DNA from: Fennellomyces sp. T-0311
Taxonomy: Eukaryota; Mucoromycota; Mucoromycetes; Mucorales; Lichtheimiaceae
Direction: 5' to 3'
Assembly (NCBI GenBank): GCA_025266875.1
Contig: JALLLT010000062.1
Span: 62,001 to 126,000, forward strand
Length of the DNA stretch: 64,000 nucleotides
Position numbers and translations under genes: made by a program. This document shows, piece by piece, positions 31,718-43,297 of this stretch; position 1 is the stretch's first letter; each line of letters begins with the position of its first letter. The notes beneath the pieces were generated by a model. That model was not told the DNA's origin. It made no database searches and saw nothing but the letters and a program-made list of their open reading frames with translations.

Positions 31718-34700
31718 TTAAACGGTGATCCGTTTTGGTAACGGGATGACGACCATCTTCGCCTCAGCGGGATCTATTTGCAACCCTGTGTGGAACGACG
31801 GCAACTTGCGAGTAGATGCGGTGGACGGGAATTATACAGTGGCGGGTTTCAGGCATGTACTGTGTATGCCATTCCTCAAGGCTACCAGCGGAAAAGTGCT
31901 GTCGGGAAGGTGGAATTGAACGATACCAGTGGACAAAGGCAAGGTAGTGGAATGTTTCTACACCATCGACGACAATCGACGACCAGAAAAAGTACTGCAC
32001 ACAGCCAGGCCACGCAACTTGTTGAGGAACCTGTCGCTCATCGTCTTGCCAGTAGATCACCTGAATGTGGGAGCCACGCGGTGTTGTTGCTGTTGCTGAC
32101 TGGTATGTTTGGCCGAAGATCTCAATGGTCCTGAACTTTTGAACCCTTCTCATTGCAAACCGTCGTCCACGGATAGCGTCTTGCTGTCGAGAGATACCAG
32201 CTTCGTTGGTGCCATAGGTCGCCCAATAGTACTGCAGCAGAAGCTCATAATGGCCCTCGTTCAGGTTTGCTTCGATTCCATCGGTCATGGAGGCGGTAAT
32301 CGATGGTGGCATTGGTTCAGTGCCGGTCAGGTTGACGTCGAGTGGTGGATGCGTGGAGTACTCAAGGAAGGCATCGTAATTGAAGGTATGCGCATAGTGT
32401 TGTTGGGGTCGACGTCGAGATTGACCAGCAATCTCCAGCAGCATATCCAATTCAGCCGAAAATCCCTGGAAACGGCTAGCTTGACGCTGGACAAAGTCCA
32501 CAGCACCGGTCTTCTCGACAAAACGCTTCATGAAGGTGAGCTCGAAGCAGTCCTTCTGGTTGGTCTCGGCATCTTTCATGAACCCGTTGTATCTTTCGAA
32601 CGCGAAAATCCAAAAGCTGTAGATCGTGGCGTGATCTTGCAAGGACTGGTACAGATGGAGATGGAGATGCATGTTCGGGGTGACGGAATATTTGCCATAC
32701 AGGTGCTCGCAACCAGTGACAAAAGCGGTAAACTTCTCGTGTGCCTCAACGATATCAGTGTCCGTGATCCGGGTCTTGACAACCAGGCGGCAAGCATCGA
32801 CAAAGAGCATCCAATGCTCGTAGCAGTTGGGTTGCAAGACAGACTGCAGTACATATGGCGAGTACGCCAGGGTCCAGGCTCTCCAGTCATCGGCCTTCAT
32901 GAAAGCGAACTTGCGTTGGATTTTACGCTGCAACGTGGGCATCCCAGGGGGCAAGATGATACGGTCGGCGATTGTTTGCATATCCGTAAGCACAGATTCT
33001 GTCAGGATACCTTGGTTCTTCCAGATGCTAACCATTCGGGAAGGTGTGCCGATGAAAAGGTTGTGCATTGGATCGATCACTGTGCCACGGATGAGGTCAA
33101 AATAGCCCAGGCGATGGAGCTGCGACCAGCGCGTTCCATTTTCCCTCTCAAGATTGTATCGTGCTGCCTGGGTTCCTGCTGCCAACCAGGCCTGGGCGGC
33201 AAGGCGATTGTCTTCGTTTCTACGCATGCGTTCGGCTGGGATGTCGGCTCCGGTGTATATCATGTTGTGAGTGTCAGGATCTGTGACAAACTCGCGATAG
33301 CACTTGTTGCATGCGCGTGTGCTTGAGTGGGCGGTAAAGCCATAGACCTTTCGACTGGCAGGGATATCACAGGCAACGTTCAGCAAGGCTGCGCGCACTT
33401 CGGTACGTCCAGGACATTGCGCAGTCTTCATAGGTATGCCGTTGTATAATTCCTCTAGTTCATCGACTAATGGCTGGAGGTAATTGTTGATCTGTAGGTG
33501 CTTGGTTCGCGTGGTCCCGGCATGACACCAACAAGGATGACGTTCTCGACGTTGAAACGTTCGGTGCGAGGCAAATTGTTGACCGTGAGGTATATGGCGC
33601 CAACAGAGTATCCACTGTCAAAGGGTGCAAACCAATCGATATTCATTGTCAACAGCAAGGATCGGTCGTGATCAACAAACGTAATTCCATCCCGGTCTTT
33701 AATCGCCTCCCACATGGCGCCGTGGTGAATGTCTGAAGCATATTCACCCAAGTATGGATTCTCACGCCATTCCAAGATCTTTTCCTCAAAGCTGCCGTGC
33801 ATGAACAGCTTCTGGAGGCTTGCCTTGACCGAATAGTATGCATATTGCTTGAATGGTGTTCGGCGGGTTCGGCCCTGGCGGTTGGTGGATCTTTTGAAGA
33901 GCTGGTTACTGCATACATCACCGTTCAAGTGGTCTGTCGCGCAATTGTCCGGTGCAGCATCTGGTGGATAGATTGCGTGACACTTGGAGCAGGAGACATA
34001 CATCTCGATTGGGTTGGTGAGCTCGTTGAAGCCGATTTGCGAACAGATGGTGGCCAAGGTAGTGGGGAAGTTGAACTCTGGGAGATGCAATGCGGTAACC
34101 AACATAATCACGAAGCTGATCAAGGTGCTGGCAGTGCGTTCGGATATATGGCGAAGTTGGAACAACACCAGGAAGATGAGGATAAAAAAGATGGGTCGTG
34201 GAATGCTATCACTGAAGCGAGTAGCAGGTTCCAAAGGGTTGGCAGGAGGTGAGGCAACATCATCGTCTAAAGTATTGTTTGATCAGGTTACTGTGGTCTA
34301 AATTCATGCGGTGCAGCTTCTCAACAAACCTTCGGAGTCATCGATCAGCTCGTTCAGATCGTTGGCCATCTCCATTCCTGGATCAATCTCGACCTCGGGA
34401 TCTACAGCCACTTGCTCATGGAACACCTCTTGGGGTAGTGGTGCCTGGTTAGGCACAATAGCCGCGCCTGGCAACTCATATGGTAAAGTGTCTATACGTT
34501 TTTTTTTTATCAGTAACTAAACTTTTTGATCTTGCTTTGCGACATACCATTGCTACCGTTTCGATCGTCTACAGCCATCGTGTCTTCAGCTTCAATGCCA
34601 TCGGCAATATCATCGACACCGTCAAGAAGCATATCATAGTCGATATTCTCGGCTTGCGCAGCTATACACAAATCATCTATCAACATCGTGCACGATGCCA

Positions 34701-34821
34701 TCCAATGTGGTACTTACCATTCATATGTGCCAATCTAGCTGAAATCGCAGATTGGTAATGGACTTGATACGTTGCTCTTGATACATGGAGGCCGGTTGAT
34801 GTAAAATATACCTGACGACAT
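31718..34821 (-). pseudogene. Tnp2-type transposase of element B, truncated and frameshifted
   Basis: It has the same domain order as A: a CSKCHAIYPP/NCATDHLNGDVC cysteine cluster (~34010-33895), DWFAPFDSGYS, PGPREPST, DIPASRK, CNKCYREF, DPMHNLFIG, HLHLHL and FERYNGFMKD. One base is missing near 33488 and one is added near 31788, moving the conserved PLPKRITV end out of frame. The first exon lacks the CxCxxC codons found in A and C, and only a VSRATYQ-like remainder survives. The catalytic D, D and E candidates remain. Confidence 0.75.
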
Positions 34822-35039
34822 TTTGATATTGCTTATAAAGTATTTATTATGCATCGTAGTGTTATGTAAGTATTATTGCTGAATAGCCTGAATTTTGCTG
34901 GTTTTAATGAATATAAACACAAAGCTATAAATAGAATAGCGCGTGAGAAAAAATTATGAAACTCTGTATAAAATATATAGAAAATATATAAAAATTTATA
35001 AAAACTTAAAAAAAAAGCTTCTAAGCTAAGAAACATATT
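34822..35039. other. AT-rich spacer, no gene seen
   Basis: A very AT-rich 218-bp stretch between the element B breakpoint and the Merlin transposase stop codon. It is not related to the equivalent promoter region of A or C. A Merlin terminus could lie here but no convincing inverted repeat was found. Confidence 0.4.
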
Positions 35040-36420
35040 TTAAAGCCTTCTGCGTTTTGTACCACGTGATGAAGAAGGCTCCCGATAATCCTGATCATCT
35101 ATAATAGCTGTAAAGTAGTAAAAAAAAAGGAAAATACTAATAAAGATTAGAAAAACTTACTTTTATCATCTAAAATTTCCTCATCATCACTAGACTCAAA
35201 GGCATCATCCTCCTTAAAAACCTCTTCTGTGTCTACTGCCTCTTCAATAACCTCTGTAAGGTATGAACGAGGCTCTTCAGCTCCAGGTTTAGCCTTAGAG
35301 AATTCTACTTCACTAAGGCAATGCAAAAGATTTTGCCATAAATCACCACCATATTTACAGCGCCAAATGAACTCCACAAGCTTCCAAGGCATAAGACGAC
35401 GAGTACGGTGACGAGCTGGAACACCCATCTTAACCCCATTCCAGGTACCTATAGTAAGTGTTAGTATATATGAATTAGATACTATATAATCTTACCTTCA
35501 ATAGTATTGGTACAGGCTCCAGTTTCAGGGTCAACAAAGTTATACTTATGATTAACCCTTTCAACAATAAGATCACGATCAGGATCGCTGTCAATACCAA
35601 TATAGCCTTTCCAGCAGTCAACCATAATATGAGAGCCTACTATTCTATTAGCTAATGTAGAAATATTATATTAAATACATACCATCTTTTACATGCTTGT
35701 CAATAATAGCCTTCAGGGTAGTAGCTTTGCAATTTGGAACTGTAAGAAGGAACACCTTTCGTTCTGGTGTTCTTTCTACCCCTCCAACTACCCAAACACC
35801 TTCGACCTTATGTCCTTTACCACCTTTACGCTTGCCAAACTTGCTTTCGTCAATTTCCACAATGATTCTATTGCCATCTTTGTCTTTTCCACCTAAAAGA
35901 ATTATATATTAGTATACATATGTATTATAGCTAAGTAATTACTTACCAATAACAACATCTTCTGTTTTCAAATCTGATTCCAAAAGCATATAGATATTAC
36001 CAAGGATACCAGCAATAGTAGGACGAGATAAGCCAGAGTATACAAAGATATGTGCAAGTGTAGATCCAGTAAGCCAGCAGTAAAGAACCAAAAATACACT
36101 ATGAAGATCAGACTTATACTCTGCAAAGAATGATCCTTTTAGGTATGATATGGTTTTGGGACCACTACCACCACACTTGGACTTCTTAGGACAAACCCAG
36201 TGGTAGCCATCACGATCAAATGTACGCCGCATTACATGATTACCAGAGCAAAGCCTTTCAGCTAAGGGATCTCCAAAAACATGGAACTTATTAAGGTAAC
36301 TATAGTAAAATTTTAGTATTTTATAAAAAAAAGTATTATAAACACTTACTCAACAAGAGTTTTATAGGACTCCAAAATAGGCCAGAGCAAAAGTAAAGAG
36401 GGAATATGAACTGGAGGCAT
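35040..36420 (-). CDS. Merlin/IS1595-type (ISXO2-like) transposase, six exons, apparently intact
   Basis: Exons 36420-36350, 36299-35947, 35892-35683, 35636-35496, 35448-35161 and 35107-35040 total 1,131 nt (376 residues plus stop). Every junction is GT...AG and in phase. The N-terminal half has a zinc-ribbon-like part (RLCSGNHV, CPKKSKC). The IS1595-type DDE core has VEIDESKFGKRK (D), HIMVDCWKGY (D) and TNTIEGTWNGVK (E), with the family's FVDPETG block between. The tail is acidic, then basic (RGTKRRRL, possible nuclear signal). It is the only transposase here read without any break. Codons and introns are strikingly AT-rich compared with neighbouring elements. Exact element ends are unknown. 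Confidence 0.85.
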
Positions 36421-36509
36421 TGTCAATAGGCAGAAAAGAGAAGAATAAAATGCAGTAAAGCTTATAAGAAAAGTATACTCTTTATATATTTTTTCATACT
36501 ATTGGAAAG

Positions 36510-36844
36510 TGTGGTGTCCAAGGACTAAGTCCGATAAAGAAGTCCAAATCGAGAATACGTCACCTACGTGTTACCAAATTTGTTAGCGTCGATCTGTCAA
36601 TACTCCGTTACTTCGATCGTACTAAAAGACACTAAGAGACACTAAGAAGTACTAAGAGGTACTAAGAGAAAGACTAAGAGAATTTATGATGCAAATCTGT
36701 CATATGAATCGAAGGAAGCGATCGAGTATAAAAGAACCATCATAATAATAGAAAGCAAGTTGTTCTGATTTTCAGAAATAAATCTGTGTCTCAAAGGATT
36801 CGTCTTTATTGCCTCACCTTACTATTTATCAACCCCACAACACA
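36510..36844. repeat. Solo LTR with 5-bp target duplication
   Basis: The 335-bp unit starts TGTGGTGT and ends ACAACACA (7 of 8 bases inverted-complementary). It is flanked by a perfect GAAAG on both sides (36505-36509, 36845-36849). Inside are a GAGTATAAAAG TATA motif (~36727), an AATAAA-type signal (~36776) and an ACTAAGAGACACTAAG tandem motif (~36625-36680). No internal retrotransposon sequence adjoins it, so it is the product of LTR-LTR recombination. It is unrelated to the candidate LTR at 14.7 kb. Confidence 0.85.
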
Positions 36845-36849
36845 GAAAG

Positions 36850-37862
36850 TCATATGCAAATTATATTTATGCTGACTCATTTTGTTTTATGTAATAGTGC
36901 TTACATATTTCTTTTTGATATATTTAGTAATGCTGACTAATTTTGTTTTATGTAATAGTAATTACATGCTTTTTTTTATATATTTGGAAATATTTACACT
37001 TTCTTTCCATTTATATAGAATATTGGTGACAAATACTAATTTTTTTTGGTATATAAAGAATCCTTTTCCTTTTTTATATAATCTTTTTTAGTCATTACTG
37101 CTTTTTTACTTTCTGCTTAATAATAACTTACTTTTATATAGGATTTTTCCTTAATAAAACTTCTATTTATATACTTTTATAGTACTTCTGTTATAAAAAA
37201 TACTTTCTTAATACTATTTTAGATACTTATCAATGCTCCTAAAGCTATTTATTACCATAATTAACAATAAGTGCTTATTTAAAGTAGTTAAAAAATTGAA
37301 AAAAAATAATAAAAAATAACAAATAAAAGTGTTGTATAGCAAAAAACTATCTGCGAGAATCGAACACTGAACATGCTGCACACAACGCCATACATACACC
37401 ATTATACCACAAACTTGAATTTGAAAATTTTTAAAAATGTTCAGTTAGGAGGATTACGTTTTCAATAAATACTACTTTATTTTATCAATGATGTTCTTCC
37501 TATGTTTTCCTAGATGTTTAAAAACTCAAATCTTTTAAAAAAGCATGTGTTTTATAATTTAAATTTAAAGATATTTAATGAAAACATCTTTTTTTTTAAA
37601 AAAAATATTTTTTATTATTGAAAAAGGTTTATCAAGTATAAAACCTATACTATCTGAAAGAACATAAAAAATAGTATATAAAGTAATTTAATATAAAGCT
37701 TTTATATAATAGTAAGTTGTAAAAAAATTACAAAGTTTTTTATTTTTTCTCATTTTGGCCTAAATTTATTAGGTTACACAATAATTTTTAATTTTTTTTT
37801 AGTTTCGCAGCATTTGGTTTACTATATAGGATAATTTTTTCCCTTTATATTACTATTTATAG

Positions 37863-37901
<39 letters not shown>

Positions 37902-38100
37902 TTTGTCAGTTATATTTTATATAATCCGCCCTGTTTAATATGTAATAGGTGTTTTCGAGTGCATCTTTTGCATTGTCACGTGTAAACGAAAGAGTGACCT
38001 TTACCGGCATATACGTGATATACACAAGATTCCTTTGCACAAATTTAAGCGTGGCCGTAAAAACCTGCCTCTGGAACAAAAGCGGGAAAATGTAGGATAC
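36850..38100. other. Extremely AT-rich non-coding tract
   Basis: Long A/T runs, a (TA)n microsatellite at 37868-37901 and no credible coding frame. A local near-repeat (TGCTGACTxATTTTGTTTTATGTAATAGT) occurs twice near 36871 and 36931. Together with the Merlin gene and solo LTR it forms an AT-rich island of about 3.2 kb. Confidence 0.6.
37343..37412 (-). tRNA. tRNA-His-like relic (pseudo-tRNA)
   Basis: On the minus strand an A-box-like TGGTATAATGG, a CGTTGTG anticodon-loop-like stretch (GTG) and a B-box-like GTTCGATTCT stand at tRNA spacing and resemble fungal tRNA-His. Acceptor and T-arm pairing is poor, so it is probably a pseudogene or tRNA-derived repeat rather than a working tRNA. Confidence 0.3.
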
Positions 38101-38877
38101 TCTTAGCATGACTTGACGGCGATGCTTATTTAAATGAAGCAGGGATGCATCGCATCACAAAAATATAGAGAGAAAAAGAAGCTTCAAAAGTCTTTGTAAA
38201 CAGCTATGTTTTGAAAGCAATTCTAAAAGGTAAGCAGATTACTTCATCATACATGTCTTGCTTAATAAACGTAATGGTTCAAGTCATTATACTTGACTAT
38301 CTCTTTTTGCTTTCACACTTGTTACGTAGTAAAAGTCAGTACGATGATTTGTTATTGAAGTCAACAGTTCACGATACATTTGCTGAACAGAACTACCTTA
38401 TAAGTGGAATATAAGAAGATGTGATACAATAAACGTATTAGAGAAGCTGCTGCATTTATTTTATTACAAACTTGGTTTATGGCGTTAAAAACGTTCCGGA
38501 GCATAGAGTTGATCGATTCACTGTTGCGGTTAAGGAACAACATGCTTTTACATTAAGGAGATGTGATACTCAACAATTAAAAGAGGCAGGTAGGTGACGA
38601 GACTCAAGTAATGACTGATTTATTTCATATGTTGAATCATCACTTTAAATAATAAAAGCTTATTCTCGAAGGGTTGGATCATTGACATGGTTGTAAGGCA
38701 CATAAACCGCTGTGGTAACCAGGGTTATGTGGGTTTCACTAAGATAGGCAAGATTATTACGGTAAACACACGTCAAGACAGGGATGTGGCTGTAGATGGA
38801 AAATTAAAGTAGTATTTTGTCAATAAGCAAACAAGGGTAAATGATGCATAAGCCATAATTATGTTGTGGATACAACA
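38101..38877. other. Non-coding stretch, nothing recognised
   Basis: Only short frames without recognisable motifs. A GATGCATCGC-type imperfect palindrome near 38120-38155 is the only structure noticed. Confidence 0.4.
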
Positions 38878-39267
38878 CATTGGCTTCCCTCATACCCACT
38901 GAAGGATTGCGAATGCGGCGCTATTAAAGCCCCCAGAGAGCACTACGCCACCTGTCCATTGCTTCACGCAGAGTGCCAAGAACTGCTCTAAGCATTTGGA
39001 CCAGCCTCTGACCAGCAACACGGTGCACAGGTCAATGACCATATCTTAAACAACATTCCGCGTTCAAATAATGAGCTGGCCCAAGGCACATGGAAGAAAG
39101 CATGGCTAGCATTCTTACAGGTCCTCCGCAATATCGATAAGCTGAGTCACAAAGACGAGCAGTATGATGATGATGAATCAGCACCGGAAGAAGCTCTCCA
39201 AGGCAGATCATCCGCACCTACAAGAACCCCACTTAGTGTGGTTTCCCGATATCAACAAGTCTACCTC
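38878..39267 (+). pseudogene. LINE-type retrotransposon fragment, C-terminal CCHC region
   Basis: One frame reads HWLPSYPLKDCECGAIKAPREHYATCPLL, giving a C-x-C-x8-H-x4-C zinc motif like that at the C terminus of many non-LTR retrotransposon reverse transcriptases. A TAA interrupts about eight codons later. The frame then continues through an acidic tail (KDEQYDDDESAPEEAL) into a basic end. No RT palm motifs are found upstream, so this is a 3' remnant. Confidence 0.5.
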
Positions 39268-40640
39268 TCTGGCACTTGCCTACACTGCTTTTTTTCTCTT
39301 CTCTTCATTCTATACCTATCCGCAACTTTTCAATACAGGCCTGTTTTTTTCCCAACAAGGGTTTTTCAGACATGGCATCTGATCTATGTTATTATGTCTA
39401 TACATTTGTACCGCAAGGAAGCGTCCATATACCTATAGGAGCAGGTCAATAAGTTGTCAAACTAAACCTCATACCTTTTCAACTAAGCGAGTCTATGTAC
39501 GAAATGTATTGCATAAAGCAGTGAATTAACGCTTACATCGCTGCGACATCTCTATACAAATCTATATGGTTAGCATTATCTGTTAATACTAGCTTCAAGT
39601 ATCCTACATAGAATGAGATTATTGAAGATTATGACATTTTGTTTATGGTACTACGTATAATCGAGTTATCATGCTACTACGTATTTAGGAAAGTAACAGC
39701 GCAAAGCTTGGTAAGTCATCTTTCATATTTTGCTGATGCAAATTATAGCAGATTTAACTCTGGATATAGACATACTGTACATGCAACATAGTTCTAGTTA
39801 AAGCTTATACTTTGATTGACGAATGGTTCGTTGACTATCTTATATCTGTTTCCATGTTACTCGATATATTAGACAATTGCGTTATTTACATCTAGTATCT
39901 ACGATTTTCATATATATATGGATCCACTGTTGCTTCAAAACGTTTGTGAGGTACATTTGGAATTTTGAGATTTAGTGATTGTTAAAGAGACGTAACACCT
40001 TTAGGAGCAGGTCTATTACCTTTCAAAATAAATTATAACTTTTGAACTAATAATTGTTAAAAGTGATGGTTCTTCCAGCATATGCAACAGCAGAAGATTT
40101 AAGCATCAGAGGACATAAAGTCATTAAATGAACGTGATGCCTTTGCATCAGTAATAATGACATAAAAGATAGAAATGGTGAACGCAAGTCTGTGCGCGTT
40201 TGTTAGTTGCTATTTGTGGTGTATGCCTATACATTCTCTGATAATGTAGAGCTTCTTTACAGCGGGTTTGAGTGTGCTGGCTGCAAAAAAAAGGCATCTA
40301 CGTAGCCAGGATTGAACCTACGGCGGGCGGCAAAAAAAGTATAGCCCAATGCTCTTCACGATGAGCAAAACCCAATGCGCTTTGTGGTCGCTGAAAAATT
40401 GAGATCCGAAGTGTAGCAGCAGCAGCAGCAGCAAATTTTTTTCACAGTCACTTAAAAAGCAAGGGTAGTAAACACGCCTGAGCCGCTGCTTCTTTTAGTC
40501 CAGCAAATCTATTTCACTATGGAGTAGAACATCAAGCTTTGCGTTCTTGTTATTTCATAATGGCATTTATCATCTTTAGAGTTAAGCAAATGCAATAGTA
40601 AGTCTATCATTAGCTCCATTGCTTTTACAACAGTAATAAC
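39268..40640. other. Non-coding stretch with a weak dispersed repeat and (AGC)6
   Basis: A motif beginning AGGAGCAGGTC and ending TTTTxAACTAA occurs near 39438 and again near 40002. A tRNA-like B-box (GGTTCAATCCTGG, minus strand) lies near 40308. (AGC)6 is at 40415-40432. No gene is supported. Confidence 0.4.
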
Positions 40641-41039
40641 TTGCTCATTTTAGATGATCCATTATCTTCCCCCTTTTCATCTGAAGGTTTTTTTTTACTT
40701 GTGCTTCAAGAATATACTTCCTTCATCTCTGTATTACTCAATTGCTTTATGACTGCTCTGATTCATCGCCATTCTGACACGATGCTCTGGTATTCTCATG
40801 GTGGCCTTGTATTTGCTGCAACGCTCCTCTTTTGTCCTCGTTGGTACCTTCAAGACGTGGTCGCAGCTATATTTAAAGTTTCCGTTAAAGGTGATGTGTT
40901 CTACCACACCACTTGGGTGCTATTTATGCCAATACCATCCTACGGCTTACCAAGAAGGTTTACCTTGAAGAAGATATATCGACGAACTACATTGTTGTTG
41001 TTCAGATTCTTGCTGGTCCATACTGAAGATATATGCTGA
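40641..41039 (+). other. 132-codon open frame of unknown nature
   Basis: The frame is hydrophobic overall (LLNCFMTALIH, GGLVFAATLLFC) and ends in a basic segment. No family is recognised, and no second copy was seen in the window. It could be a chance frame in degenerate transposon DNA. Confidence 0.2.
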
Positions 41040-41049
41040 TCTACTGCTT

Positions 41050-41081
41050 GATGCTGTGATGCTGTGATGCTGTGATGCTTT
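41050..41081. repeat. 8-bp tandem repeat (GATGCTGT)n
   Basis: Three full copies of GATGCTGT plus a variant fourth. Confidence 0.7.
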
Positions 41082-41084
41082 GAC

Positions 41085-41980
41085 CCTTGGCGATTGACTG
41101 AAGAAGTATGGCGATGCTTTGACTCTGGCTGACTCATGATAAACAAATGTCGACCAATTGCAATGGTGAAAGCGTTACTTCTGTTTAGTTAAGGAACAAA
41201 TGGGGAGTAAGCATTGTGTCGCAATTCGCAATGTGTTATATATAATGGATCAGGTAGTGTATTACCACACAAGGTAAGGAATGTATTGGCGAGTCTAGTT
41301 TATACATTGGTGTTTGTTTTATCTTGCTGAATAAACCTGCGTTCTCATGATTTGTTATCTATACATATTCGCATATTTTCGTCTATTCTTTATCGTCACC
41401 TTGTATGGCATGGTAAGGGATGTGGTAAAGCACTGTATGTACTAGTACTATCTATAAGTGTGCAATTGTGGTTCATAACTGCAGTATAAATGGACATAAT
41501 CATATTTCAACAACGTAAACATATTATCGTTTGCTTCCGCATACAGTGTTACACTTGTTTTTGCAGTATGTGCATGTTTTCTCGAAAAATTAAGTAAAGT
41601 GGACTTTGCAAGTACCTCCTTTTGCCGAAAATGGTAACCCTCGTAGCACACCGACGTGGCTTTCCAAATAAATAAAAAAACAGGAACAAAGGCGAGCTTT
41701 TGAGGATGATAATAACTAGTATATGAAGTAAGATTGGTATCGTTATACTCGCCTCATCGTCTGCTACATCCATGTGCCTAAAAGTAGGAAACGATGACCC
41801 AAAAATCTTGGGTCTATTTTGACCAAAAAATGGCCAAAAGGCAAGGCTATATACTGGCGATTTTGTTGATTTTCGACCGTTTTTGACCTTTTTACACAGC
41901 CTCTTTCGGCTCGACGAAAAAAAATTGTACAACATATCGGCTGGTATCTATCTACCGTGGGAGGGCCCCTTGACAACATA
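41085..41980. other. Non-coding stretch left of element K
   Basis: Holds several short frames, none recognisable. The part from about 41640 on is pyrimidine/purine skewed and could be the flank of a lost transposon. Confidence 0.35.
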
Positions 41981-41981
41981 C

Positions 41982-42634
41982 TGGATGACTTCCAAAACGT
42001 TTATACACTGCGTGATAAAATAAAATAAACGAGAATTGTTACACGGATTTCCTAATTCGACGATGGATAAACCTTAATCACCCCTCGATAAACAGCATTG
42101 GGGGGACGGGGATAACTTTTTTTTACTTAGTGTTTATCCGCGATAAACTTGGATATACCCGACGGTCTATTGACCCCCTCTGACCCCCCTCAATAAACTT
42201 TTGCCATTTATTGATTTCCGACCTTGGCTTCCATCTTGCGCTCTAATTCGGCCAATCTGCTCCGGATCTCCTCCAGCTGGATGCAGAGAGTGCTGTCCAT
42301 GCCTCTCACCATCCTGTGCACATCCTGCATCATCGTATGGATCTACGTCTTCTGTAAAAAAAGATGTTGACATCCGATGAGCATCATCATAGACAAATCT
42401 TGCATGTATTGTTCAAATCACACAATTTCTGTGTGCCTGAGGTTGGTATCAGCCAGATACGCACTGTATTTTATGGTGTTTGGAGAGAAAGAAATAGAGG
42501 AAACTAAAGAAGTACGTCTATCATGGATAAACCGAGTTTTGGAAGTCTTCTTGGAAATAGAAAGCGAATAAACTTTATTCTACTTTGTATCACCCCATCT
42601 ATTTATTCTGTATAAACGTTTTGGAAGTCATCCA
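41982..42634 (-). mobile_element. Small TIR element K (653 bp) with GATAAAC repeats
   Basis: Perfect 26-bp inverted repeats run TGGATGACTTCCAAAACGTT-TATACA at 41982-42007 and inverted at 42609-42634. Between them the motif GATAAAC or its complement GTTTATC occurs repeatedly (near 42065, 42090, 42129, 42141, 42526). An exon-like minus-strand segment encodes a short coiled coil. The superfamily is not known, and the target duplication could not be defined. Confidence 0.65.
42218..42343 (-). CDS. Short coiled-coil frame inside element K
   Basis: A minus-strand frame starting ATG ATG CAG near 42343, just after a TTTTTTTACAG acceptor-like site, reads MMQDVHRMVRGMDSTLC then IQLEEIRSRLAELERKMEAK and stops. 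It looks like the C-terminal dimerisation helix of a larger spliced protein. The rest of that protein is not present. Confidence 0.35.
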
Positions 42635-42639
42635 CTGAA

Positions 42640-43290
42640 CGCTCATAGCCCGCAAAATTTTTTTGGTGCACCATCTCTGGAGTTCGAGTTTGTATGCGCA
42701 TGTCTTAATTATACTGTATGTACTGTTCGCTCATTATCCGAAGCCCTTTTTCATTTTTTCAACAGTATAACCATGTTAAAAAATCCATTTATATTGATGT
42801 AATCGATATTACTATAGTTTTTCGTACGTTGCAACGTACTTAAGTTGAAATATTTTCGATTAACAGATCAGTCAACAAACTTCTGTGTTTAGAGATCTTT
42901 CATATTACTTAAAACAGTAGCCTCGCACACCAGGTGCTCTGAAGCATTAAAAATAGTAATTTAGAACTTGTCATGCTTTGATATACAATAGATAGTCGCG
43001 TAGAGCTTGCAATATGATTGTCTCAATCTTATATACCTTCCAAAAAACCTACCATGTGGATTTGAGAACTTGATAGTCATCTTAACTATAAGTATGCAAT
43101 TGTTACATTCCTACGATGTAAATCAGTGCATTAGTAGTACCTCCCCCCTCCCTTATAACTTGCAATTTTAAAAGCATTTGGGTTATATCTTGCTTCTACA
43201 GCCACAAGAGCCCCACTGGAGTTCACTCCTATCTTAATAACCATATTTAGCAGCGGTAAAATATCCCATTCAAAGAAAAGAAAAAAGAGA
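42640..43290. other. Non-coding stretch, nothing recognised
   Basis: AT-rich sequence between element K and the KDZ gene. No open frame above background. Confidence 0.4.
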
Positions 43291-43297
43291 TGAGAGT

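Larger units (their letters stand above)
29159..34821 (-). mobile_element. CACTA-like element B, truncated at the transposase 5' end
   Basis: It begins CACTGGGCAAAATGG at 29159, followed by GGATTATCC-type subterminal repeats. The micro-exon unit (minus), accessory gene (plus) and transposase (minus) follow in the same order as C. Homology to A and C stops at about 34815-34821, inside the first transposase exon, where AT-rich foreign DNA begins. The second terminus is therefore missing. Confidence 0.8.

Noticed and set aside
32109..33326. Long plus-strand frame (405 codons) opposite the element B transposase
   Set aside because: It is antisense to conserved Tnp2 motifs, and a similar antisense frame lies opposite element C at 48089-49462. 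It reflects codon bias, not a gene.
34833..35036. 67-codon minus-strand frame in the AT-rich spacer
   Set aside because: Phe/Tyr/Leu-rich translation typical of AT-rich non-coding DNA.
40306..40385. tRNA gene on the minus strand
   Set aside because: A D-arm-like GCTC...GAGC and a B-box-like GGTTCAATCC are present, but acceptor and T stems do not pair and the spacer is too long. At most it is a SINE-like relic.
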